Shown here in pieces: positions 1 to 5,350 of a DNA stretch of 7,453 bases. The stretch covers positions 1 through 7,453 of the forward strand of contig JAAZNX010000112.1 in the NCBI GenBank assembly GCA_012798025.1, in the 5' to 3' direction. The DNA comes from Methanothrix sp. GTDB taxonomy: Archaea > Halobacteriota > Methanosarcinia > Methanotrichales > Methanotrichaceae. The notes under the pieces are model-generated. The model was not told the origin of the DNA. It was given only the letters and a program-made list of their open reading frames with translations, and made no database searches. Numbering within the stretch: the stretch's first letter is position 1; each line of letters begins with the position of its first letter. Position numbers and translations under genes: made by a program.

Positions 1-234
1 AGGACCATAAGAACAGTCTCAGAGAATTGCAAGACGCTGAAATTTAAGCAGTTTAGCTTTGAAGAGGAGTGAATGACTGCGAAAAACACCCACGACATTA
101 GGTCGCCCCAGCCCTCCTAAACTCTTTACCCGAACCTTCTCGACAATGACCACAGATCTCCTGCAATATACTGATAAAGCCCATCCCGGACGGCGGTTGA
201 ATTTCCTTTCAGAGCGAGCATTTTGTCGAGCATT
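1..234. other. Left-edge stretch with no confident gene
   Basis: This stretch lies downstream of the minus-strand ABC permease gene. On the plus strand, frame 1 is open from the window edge to a TGA at 70-72 (23 codons, ending F-S-F-E-E-E) and could be the tail of a gene entering from the left. On the minus strand, an ATG at 98-96 opens a frame that reaches the edge, preceded by an AGGAGGG at 118-112 but with a long 13-base spacer. Neither is recognisable and either could be chance. A 35-codon minus-strand frame (126-233) is listed separately. No tRNA, clear terminator or inverted repeat was seen. Confidence 0.5.
126..233 (-). CDS. Possible 35-aa small ORF after the ABC permease
   Basis: A 35-codon frame begins MLDKMLALKG and ends SLSRRFG before TAA. 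It is too short to recognise. What supports it is its start: the ATG lies 9 bases after a full-strength ribosome binding site, AGGAGGT (plus positions 243-249), itself inside the last codons of the permease gene. The ATG is one base past the permease TAG (235-237), so translation would be coupled to the permease. ABC-2 exporter operons often hold a second permease gene at this place, and MLDKMLAL would suit the start of one. The frame may therefore be the stump of a lost gene rather than a working peptide. It carries a 7-base direct repeat, ATGCTCG, in its first eight codons. There is no evidence of function. Confidence 0.3.
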   Translation of the reverse strand: MLDKMLALKGNSTAVRDGLYQYIAGDLWSLSRRFG

Positions 235-972
235 CTACCGAAACCTCCTGTGCAGCAGGCGGATAGCTGGAAGCAGAAAGAGAATCAAAAAAAAGAGAAG
301 AGCGGCGAAGTCCCGCCACAAGAGAGGATCCCCATGCTCAAAGAAGGAGATCCTCAGTCCCTGCACGGTGTATGTCAGAGGCAGGAGCCTTGCCAGGAGT
401 TGCAGCCCCTCGGGCAGAGCGGATACCGGATAAACCACCCCGCAGAGGAAGACCATGAGGAACCGGGGAAGATTGAGCAACGTCTGAGCCTCGAACACCT
501 CCTTGACTGCGACGCTGAAGAGAGCCCCCATGGAGGAGAAGACCATCAGAGAGGGAACTGCTATGAGAGCCAGTCTCAGGATGTCAGGGTGAAGCCCCAG
601 ATAGAGAATGGACGCCCCTGCTACGATCGCCGTGGTGAAGAGGCCGAAGAGAAAGCCGCCCAACACCTTTCCCAAAAGGACTGAGGTTATGCCTATCGGC
701 GCCAAGAGCAGCCTCTCCAGGGTGCCCAGGCGCAACTCGAAGTTGATGACCACGGCCTCAGCAGCGGTGGTGCTGAAGACGATGGTCATGGCCAGGAGGC
801 CTGGAACCAGCTCGGCGAAGTCCCCTGGGTTGCGCAGATAGAAGGCCAGGGTCCAGGCCAGGGGAAAGACCATACCCCAGCTGATTGCAGGCGGCTTGAG
901 GTAATAGGTCCTCATATCCTTGATGGCGATATGATAGATCCCTCGCAACTCATCCTGCCAGGCCACCGCCAT
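235..972 (-). CDS. ABC-2 type transporter permease
   Basis: This is the membrane subunit of an ABC exporter of the ABC-2 (DrrB/NodJ-like) type, acting in the cytoplasmic membrane with the ATPase encoded just upstream. The 245-residue protein has a cytoplasmic N-terminus and about six hydrophobic segments near residues 29-46, 56-76, 97-125, 131-156, 170-186 and 222-240. The stretch FELRLGTLERLLLAPI (78-93) fits the conserved loop of ABC-2 permeases (E-x-x-x-G-T-L-E-x-L-L-x-x-P), and LLPLTY (196-201) fits the usual motif before the last segment. The ATG at 972-970 is preferred over the adjacent GTG (975-973) because GGAGGAGGTG stands directly before it with better spacing. The start overlaps the ATPase stop (TGATG), so the two are translationally coupled. 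Substrate unknown: such pairs move drugs, lipids or polysaccharides. The TAG at 237-235 is taken as a true stop. Confidence 0.88.
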   Translation of the reverse strand: MAVAWQDELRGIYHIAIKDMRTYYLKPPAISWGMVFPLAWTLAFYLRNPGDFAELVPGLLAMTIVFSTTAAEAVVINFELRLGTLERLLLAPIGITSVLLGKVLGGFLFGLFTTAIVAGASILYLGLHPDILRLALIAVPSLMVFSSMGALFSVAVKEVFEAQTLLNLPRFLMVFLCGVVYPVSALPEGLQLLARLLPLTYTVQGLRISFFEHGDPLLWRDFAALLFFLILFLLPAIRLLHRRFR

Positions 973-1958
973 CACCTCCTCCCCTTGCCGGGGCTCTTCT
1001 CCGCCGACGTGACCCGGGGAGAGAGGCCAGCGATCTTCAGAAAGGCGTCCTCCAGGCTGGGGCGGATGGTAGAGGCAGCCTCAATGCCGATGGCGTTGTC
1101 TAGAGAGAACTGGAATATGGTATCGAATACTTCTGCCGGATCGCCCCCATAAATCCGGATCGTGTTTGGGTCTATTAAGGCAGCCTTTGCCTCGCCCAGC
1201 CTGCTTTCCAATTCTTTTGCCAGGGGCAAGATATCTCCCCGGAAGGTGAACTCGACCAGCGACTCCATCTGCACCAGCCGCTTGAGATGAGCGGGGGTAT
1301 CGATCCTCACGATCCTGCCCCGGACCAGTATGGCAATCCGATCGCACAGGAGGTCTGCCTCCTCTAAATAATGGGTGGTGAGAAAGATGGTCAGGCCTTT
1401 CTCCCGCAATCCGGAGATGAGTGAGCGCAGGGACCGGGCGGCGGCTGCATCCAGGCCGGTGGTAGGCTCGTCCAGGAAGAGGAGACTGGGCTCATGTATC
1501 AGAGCGCAGGCTATGGTAAGAGCCCTCTTCATTCCCCAGGAGAAGGTAGAAAATCGGTCCTTCCTTCTCTCATAAAGGCCAAAGTCCCTGAGAAGCTGCT
1601 CTGCCCTAGGCTTTTGCTCCTCGCGCGGCACCCCGTAGAGCCGGGCCATGAAGAGGAGATTGTCCAGAGCGGACAGCTCATCATAGAGGTTAGATACATC
1701 CGGGACCACGCCCATGTATCTTTTGGCCTGGGAGATTCCGGCAGGGAGGTGGTAGCCCAGGACTCTGGCGTGACCCTCATCGGGCTGGGCGAGGCCGACC
1801 AGCATGCGGATGGTGGTGGTCTTTCCCGAGCCATTGGGGCCCAGAAAGCCGTAGATCTCTCCTCGATTCACCTGAAAGCTGATATGATCTACTGCCAGCA
1901 ACTCCCCATAGCGCTTAACAAGTCCATCCACCAGGATGGCCGGCTCACCTCCAGGCAT
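972..1958 (-). CDS. ABC transporter ATP-binding protein (ABC-2 exporter, DrrA/NatA-like)
   Basis: This is the cytoplasmic ATPase that powers the ABC-2 permease encoded next to it. In the 328-residue protein the Walker A motif is GPNGSGKTT (40-48), Walker B is LLFLDEP with the catalytic Glu at 164, the D-loop is GLD (168-170), and the switch His is H196 (TTHYLEEAD). Residues from about 220 to 328 form an extra C-terminal domain, as in DrrA/NatA-type ATPases. Two motif positions are unusual. The signature reads F-S-W-G-M (139-143) where S-G-G-Q/M is usual, so Trp replaces the first Gly. The Q-loop position is Asp87 (GVVPDVSNLYDEL) rather than Gln. The ATG at 1958 has AAGGA seven bases upstream. 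The gene follows the siroheme-protein gene by 33 bases and overlaps the permease, so all three form one operon. Substrate unknown. Confidence 0.92.
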   Translation of the reverse strand: MPGGEPAILVDGLVKRYGELLAVDHISFQVNRGEIYGFLGPNGSGKTTTIRMLVGLAQPDEGHARVLGYHLPAGISQAKRYMGVVPDVSNLYDELSALDNLLFMARLYGVPREEQKPRAEQLLRDFGLYERRKDRFSTFSWGMKRALTIACALIHEPSLLFLDEPTTGLDAAAARSLRSLISGLREKGLTIFLTTHYLEEADLLCDRIAILVRGRIVRIDTPAHLKRLVQMESLVEFTFRGDILPLAKELESRLGEAKAALIDPNTIRIYGGDPAEVFDTIFQFSLDNAIGIEAASTIRPSLEDAFLKIAGLSPRVTSAEKSPGKGRR

Positions 1959-1991
1959 TCAGGATCCTTCCCTCGTTGCTCTCGCCGAATC

Positions 1992-2852
1992 TCAGCCCAG
2001 GACTCTTCTCTTGAACTCCTCAAAGCTGATGGAGTTTATGAACTCCCTCATCCTCATCCCAGGCTTTGCTCCCGCCTTATAGACCTTCAGTATCTGCGCA
2101 ATTAGTGGCAGGACCTTATCTCTAGGCAGCATATCGCAAAGCACCCAGCCCTCATGAGGTGGCCAGCTTCCCCTGCCGCCTACGAGCATGATGTACCCCT
2201 CCTCTGCCGAGTACTTGGCCGCCTCGGGGCAGACGGCCACGCAGCGACCGCAGCGAACGCATTTATCGTAATCGATGACCGCCTTTCCCTCAACGATCTT
2301 CGTGGCCCCCACCTTGCAGACCTCAATGCATTTGCCGCAGCCGGTGCATTTCTCCAGGTCAATCTCCGGCCTCACCCTGCCCATCAGGCCGATCTCATTG
2401 AACTGCGGCCTGGTGCAGGGAAATGCACATCCTCCCACTGCTACCTTCAGTGGCCCCGGGGTCTTCTCACCGGTGAAGCGCTCGCCGATCTCTCTGGCCA
2501 GGCTGATGGTCTCTGCCACCGCTTTATAGCAGTAGTCGTTGCCAAGACAGGAGACCACATTGCGAAATACCATGCCTGCCGATCCAGGAGTCAGGCCTAC
2601 CTCTTTCAGCTCAGCCAGGGCCCGGTCCAGATTCTCCACCAAGAGCCCCAGGATCAGGACCTCCTGGCGCACAGTGAAATGGACCCGAGAGCCGTACTTT
2701 GAGGCCACCTCTCCGATCCTCTGCACCTGCTGGGGGGTCAGCAATCCACCTGTTACCTGCAGCTTTATCTCGAACTTTTCATCTTTTCTCTGAAATACAG
2801 CCGGCATATTTTTGTATATTACCGGTTTTGGAATCCCTCGCCCTTGAGCCAT
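1992..2852 (-). CDS. Small siroheme sulfite/nitrite reductase-like protein with two [4Fe-4S] ferredoxin clusters (Dsr-like protein)
   Basis: This is a soluble 286-residue redox protein of the dissimilatory-sulfite-reductase-like group found in many methanogens. Residues about 25-95 form the ferredoxin-like half domain of nitrite/sulfite reductases, with the TVRQ motif at 60-63. The siroheme-[4Fe-4S] ligands are all present: C102-x5-C108 and C142-x3-C146. An inserted ferredoxin domain holds two clusters, C169/C172/C175/C179 and C198/C201/C204/C208. Classical subunits are larger; this length matches the small single-gene forms, which may reduce sulfite or a related substrate. The reaction here is not proven. 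A GTG at 2900 would add 16 residues, but the ATG at 2852-2850 has AAGGAG six bases upstream, and the better TATA-like box (2903-2910) predicts transcription starting near 2880, downstream of that GTG. First gene of an operon with the ABC exporter. Confidence 0.9.
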   Translation of the reverse strand: MAQGRGIPKPVIYKNMPAVFQRKDEKFEIKLQVTGGLLTPQQVQRIGEVASKYGSRVHFTVRQEVLILGLLVENLDRALAELKEVGLTPGSAGMVFRNVVSCLGNDYCYKAVAETISLAREIGERFTGEKTPGPLKVAVGGCAFPCTRPQFNEIGLMGRVRPEIDLEKCTGCGKCIEVCKVGATKIVEGKAVIDYDKCVRCGRCVAVCPEAAKYSAEEGYIMLVGGRGSWPPHEGWVLCDMLPRDKVLPLIAQILKVYKAGAKPGMRMREFINSISFEEFKRRVLG

Positions 2853-2902
2853 CTTGATCTCCTTCTCACTAAATGCGCTCACCAGCTCAAAGCGGTGCAC
2901 GC

Positions 2903-2936
2903 TTTTTAAAGGTTAATAAATGCGGTAATAAATATA
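2903..2936 (-). promoter_or_regulatory. Candidate archaeal promoter for the siroheme protein-ABC operon
   Basis: Read on the minus strand, CCTTTAAAAAGC contains a TATA-like box (TTTAAAAA, plus positions 2903-2910) preceded by the A/T-rich TTATTAA. With the usual archaeal spacing, transcription would start near 2880, leaving a leader of about 28 bases before the ATG at 2852. A second TATA-like run, TATATTTATT, lies near 2926-2936 and would start transcription near 2903. Assigned by eye from A/T content and spacing only. Confidence 0.45.
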
Positions 2937-2950
2937 GCTGCTGGCCAAAA

Positions 2951-2964
2951 CCAGAACCTTCTGG
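2951..2964. repeat. 14-base inverted repeat in the divergent promoter region
   Basis: CCAGAA-CC-TTCTGG is a perfect 6-base dyad with a 2-base centre. A CTGG directly before it (2941-2944) can also pair with the first arm's CCAG. It sits between the promoter-like boxes of the leftward siroheme-protein operon and the rightward HEAT gene, where an operator for either would be expected. No binding protein can be named. Confidence 0.35.
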
Positions 2965-2984
2965 GCTTGAACTCTGGAATAGAA

Positions 2985-3020
2985 TTAAGTATATATTCGC
3001 ATCAGCTACAAATATACAAT
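2985..3020 (+). promoter_or_regulatory. Candidate archaeal promoter(s) for the HEAT-repeat gene
   Basis: The plus strand has a TATA-like box, AAGTATATATTCGC (core 2990-2997), which would place the start of transcription near 3018-3022. A second, AAATATACAAT (3010-3020), would place it near 3040. Either leaves a leader of about 90-115 bases before the ATG at 3134. The leader holds a small hairpin, AAGGG-ACG-CCCTT (3108-3120), directly before the ribosome binding site GGGAG (3122-3126). Whether this promoter is still used is unknown, since the gene is broken. Confidence 0.4.
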
Positions 3021-3133
3021 AAGATCGCTGGTGAGTCATAAACAGATATTGATTATCCTCCTTGAGAGTAAATTCTAGCGAGATCGATATTTAGAAGACC
3101 GACCAGGAAGGGACGCCCTTAGGGAGATCAACT

Positions 3134-3832
3134 ATGGAGTGCTCAGACCGGAATACATCGGTCCTGGATGGGAGCCTGGACCACCGCATTCGCTATAAAG
3201 CGGTGCGAGCTTTGGGCCAGTTGAAGGATCCTGTATCAGAGGAAGTGCTATCGGAGGCCTTGAAGGATGATTATCCCATCGTAAGGCATATGGCGGTATT
3301 TGCTCTGGCCGGAATGGGGACGGATTCGGCTGCTGCCAAGCTGGAAGAGCTGCTGGGCAGCAAGAGCAATTATCTCAAAAGCAGGGCTGCGATGGCGCTA
3401 ATAGAGATAGCTGGCGTCCCCGATGGCCGCCGGGAGAACCTGGAGCTGCTGTTCAAACTGCTCGGCTCGGGAGATGAGCAGGTGGAGAGAGCAATCCTGC
3501 AGATTGGAGATGAAGCCATCCCCTTTTTATTATCTAAGCTTAATTGTAGCTCCCCCATCGAACGTCAGCATGCGGCCCTCGTTTTAGCATTGCGCATCAG
3601 AAGAGCAATCGATCAGCTTCCTGCCGGATACGATCTATTTCCTTGGCTGGCCCTTCATGATATAACTCCGCAGTCTATATCCGACCTCTACCGCTTCGAC
3701 ATCACCCGCAAGGGAAATCTCGTCCATCAGGTGGTGAACACGGGATTCGATGGCATCTCCAGAGCTTTATGCCAAGGCAGGATGATTCGACCTTCCCGGA
3801 GGATGAAGGGAAAAAACCAGGGCAATTCATGA
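3134..3832 (+). CDS. HEAT-repeat protein (open 5' part of the decayed gene)
   Basis: If translated, this gives a 232-residue soluble protein of HEAT/PBS-lyase-like helical repeats, a scaffold for protein-protein contact. Repeat-like helix pairs with the usual pattern (RYKAVRALGQLKD, VRHMAVFALAGMG, LKSRAAMALIEIAG, RQHAALVLALRIR) cover roughly residues 15-155. A different, conserved-looking segment follows (ITPQSISDLYRFDI, then LVHQVVNTGFDGISRAL to residue 212). The last 20 residues (CQGRMIRPSRR onward) look like out-of-frame reading, because the natural continuation lies in another frame. The ATG is supported by GGGAG seven bases upstream. The fragment may still be made as a truncated protein, but it most likely belongs with the kinase-like part that follows. 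Confidence 0.6.
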   Translation: MECSDRNTSVLDGSLDHRIRYKAVRALGQLKDPVSEEVLSEALKDDYPIVRHMAVFALAGMGTDSAAAKLEELLGSKSNYLKSRAAMALIEIAGVPDGRRENLELLFKLLGSGDEQVERAILQIGDEAIPFLLSKLNCSSPIERQHAALVLALRIRRAIDQLPAGYDLFPWLALHDITPQSISDLYRFDITRKGNLVHQVVNTGFDGISRALCQGRMIRPSRRMKGKNQGNS

Positions 3833-3871
3833 GATTGTTGTGTAAAATTTTCTGGGATAGAGGATAGAATC

Positions 3872-3916
3872 GATACCAACTTAGACGATATCAACCCAAT
3901 TGATATCAACCTGAAC
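3872..3916 (+). repeat. Three tandem 15-base units inside the decayed gene
   Basis: The units are GATACCAACTTAGAC (3872-3886), GATATCAACCCAATT (3887-3901) and GATATCAACCTGAAC (3902-3916). In frame 2 they read DTNLD, DINPI and DINLN, a small Asp/Asn-rich linker before the kinase-like part. The first ten bases of units two and three are identical. The run lies between two of the inferred frameshift points. Confidence 0.55.
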
Positions 3917-4029
3917 AATCTGCTCCACCAATACCATGCCGGCCAACCGCAGAGAATGGGAAGAACCCTCCTCGCACCGACGGAGAACGGATTTTTGGCC
4001 TCAAGATGTGCGTCAATCCATGAGACGAG

Positions 4030-5094
4030 ATGCGGCTCCTGCATGAGACTCGTATGCAGAATTATCTGAAGGAGCTTCCCGATCTGGAGGAATCGTCTAT
4101 GGAGAGCACATTACCCAGTCCCCTGAAGGGCATCTGGAGAATTGAACAGATCCCCCGCCAGCTTAGAGAAGGGATAACGACGAACAAGCCCCATGCTATC
4201 GGCTATATCGCAGGCCAGGAGTACTTCGCCTATGTCAATGAGCCGCAGCACTCCATTCAAGTGATGCGACGGAGCCTCTTGATCTGTTCCCGGGACCTGG
4301 CTCGATTGACCGGCATGGGCCAGATCCATACCTCCCTGATCCCGCTCTTCCATAAGAGAAGAATAGGCTCGGAGGAGAATGGCGACTATCGCTGGCAGAG
4401 AAAGGTCGCAGGCAGGCTGGAGGGACGGCTTGAATCCTGCCGTTATCCCAACCTCCGACTATCCGGACTGGCCGATTATGAGCATATAGAGGTTCATCAA
4501 GATATTCCGCCCCACAGGCTGCAATCGCATATAGGAAGGCAGCTGTTCTCCTTGGGCCTGCCGCTGGCCAGCTACCTCAAAAACAGCGGCCAGCTTGAGG
4601 AGAATACACTGAAAAGCATTCTTGACGAGTGCTATTGCCAGTATTACAGCATATTGGCAAGAGATCCGCCCGGTCTGGGTGAGGTGCTGGATGATGATGC
4701 TGTCATCGACTGGGATCTTCTGGCCGGTCAGATGGTCGAGGAGATGGGACCGGATAAATACAGCGACGGCGAATCTGGCGGCCAGCACCTTGGCATGCCC
4801 AGAGGACCATTCCCCATACCAGCGCTGATAAGAGCGATTCATATCATATCCGCCTTACTGGTGATCGAGATGCAGGCGGGCTCTCATTCCCAGATCTGCT
4901 GCAAAGGCATTGATCGCAGTCCTCCATCCTCCCGGTCTCGCAGTACCGCCGGAAGCACTCAATCCATCCTGGAGGATTGGAGAAGTGGTACGCGAACTGC
5001 ACAAACCTCTCCAGCCGCTCCATGGTCTCCTGGCCCACATGATGCTCAATCTGGCAGGCATCCCGCTCTGCCACCGCCCGGTCCACGCCGATGA
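4030..5094 (+). pseudogene. Open 3' part of the decayed gene (kinase-fold-like region)
   Basis: This frame is open for 354 codons, but its first ATG follows an in-frame TGA by only two codons, and coding-like sequence precedes that stop, so the ATG is not a natural start. No ribosome binding site stands before it. Residues 1-15 fit a kinase C-helix (E6), EYFAYVNEP (64-72) a hinge-like strand, and LARLTGMGQIHTSLIP (90-105) the catalytic-loop region with Ser102 in place of Asp. NLRLSGLAD (141-149) fits the metal-loop position but lacks DFG. GPFPIPALIRAI (259-270) and ALLVIEMQAG look genuine. After about residue 284 (position 4881) the sequence turns into the antisense of dtxR and is unlikely to be coding. 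Confidence 0.6.
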
Positions 5095-5350
5095 TCGCCA
5101 GGAAATCGGCAATGGCCTCATGCTTATCCTCCAGGTCCAAAGCCAGCCTCCGGCCCGATTCGGTCAATTTAGCTCCAGCATAGCTCTCATACTGCAGGAA
5201 TCCCTCCTTTTGCAGCTTCTGGAGCATCTCCGTGGCCGAGGAGGGCTTCACATTCATCTCCGCTGCGATCCTGCCTGTCGTAGCCCGCCCTTCCTCTCTC
5301 TCCAGGGCAAAGATGACCTCGATGTACTCCTCTATCGTCTTCTTTCTCAT
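4844..5350 (-). CDS. DtxR/MntR-family metal-dependent transcriptional repressor (likely iron sensor)
   Basis: This is a cytoplasmic DNA-binding repressor, 168 residues, probably active when loaded with Fe(II). Residues 1-63 form a winged helix-turn-helix (TTGRIAAEMNVKPSSATEML, then GAKLTESG). Residues 64-120 form the dimerisation/metal domain. Aligned with Bacillus MntR, E8, E11, H77, E102 and H103 are metal ligands and Cys99 (DACQIEHH) replaces Glu99; Cys at this place is the DtxR/IdeR state, linked to iron. No C-terminal SH3 domain is present. Instead there is a cysteine-rich tail: C132, C137, C145, C148 and C150. The ATG at 5350 overlaps the feoB stop (ATGA), so it is the third gene of the feo operon and probably controls it through the boxes upstream of feoA. 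A longer frame starting at 5665 is only feoB read out of frame. The 3' end overlaps the decayed plus-strand gene. Confidence 0.9.
   Translation of the reverse strand: MRKKTIEEYIEVIFALEREEGRATTGRIAAEMNVKPSSATEMLQKLQKEGFLQYESYAGAKLTESGRRLALDLEDKHEAIADFLAIIGVDRAVAERDACQIEHHVGQETMERLERFVQFAYHFSNPPGWIECFRRYCETGRMEDCDQCLCSRSGNESPPASRSPVRRI

Larger units (their letters stand above)
3134..4881 (+). pseudogene. Decayed gene: HEAT repeats fused to a kinase-fold-like domain (possibly SidJ-related pseudokinase type)
   Basis: The intact ancestor would have been about 580 residues. Coding-like sequence moves between frames. It leaves the HEAT frame after S-R-A-L near 3765. It continues in frame 1 (DDSTFPEDEGKKPGQF, 3781-3828, then MRLLCKIFWD). 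It returns to frame 2 near 3860 (INLNNLLHQYHAGQPQRMG, then RTLLAP). It shifts again to frame 1 at about 3977-3990 (DGERIFGLKMCVNP), meets a TGA at 4021-4023, then stays open. At least three frameshifts and one nonsense codon therefore separate two long open parts. GERIFGLKM resembles a kinase beta-3 strand with its Lys (codon 4003-4005), and LLHETRMQNYL a C-helix with its Glu. GQIHTSLIP fits the catalytic-loop position, but Ser replaces the Asp. The SidJ-related name is from memory of the family and is tentative. Coding likeness ends near 4881, inside the region antisense to dtxR. Confidence 0.7.

Noticed and set aside
1..72. Plus-strand frame open from the window edge to TGA, as the tail of a transposase or other gene
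   Set aside because: Only 23 codons are visible and no family pattern or terminal inverted repeat could be seen.
284..298. T-rich run on the minus strand (A8 on the plus strand) as an archaeal terminator
   Set aside because: It is inside the last membrane segment of the permease, where Phe/Leu codons explain the T-richness.
1494..2105. 203-codon plus-strand open frame opposite the ABC ATPase and siroheme gene
   Set aside because: Antisense to conserved ATPase motifs; no ribosome binding site or family pattern.
2853..2900. GTG start at 2900 for the siroheme protein
   Set aside because: The extra 16 residues are unlike the family, and the downstream ATG has a well-spaced AAGGAG.
4021..4023. 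TGA as a selenocysteine codon in the kinase-like gene
   Set aside because: Nearby frameshifts already show the gene is broken, the residue is not at a recognisable redox site, and archaeal selenocysteine use is restricted to lineages that do not fit this window.
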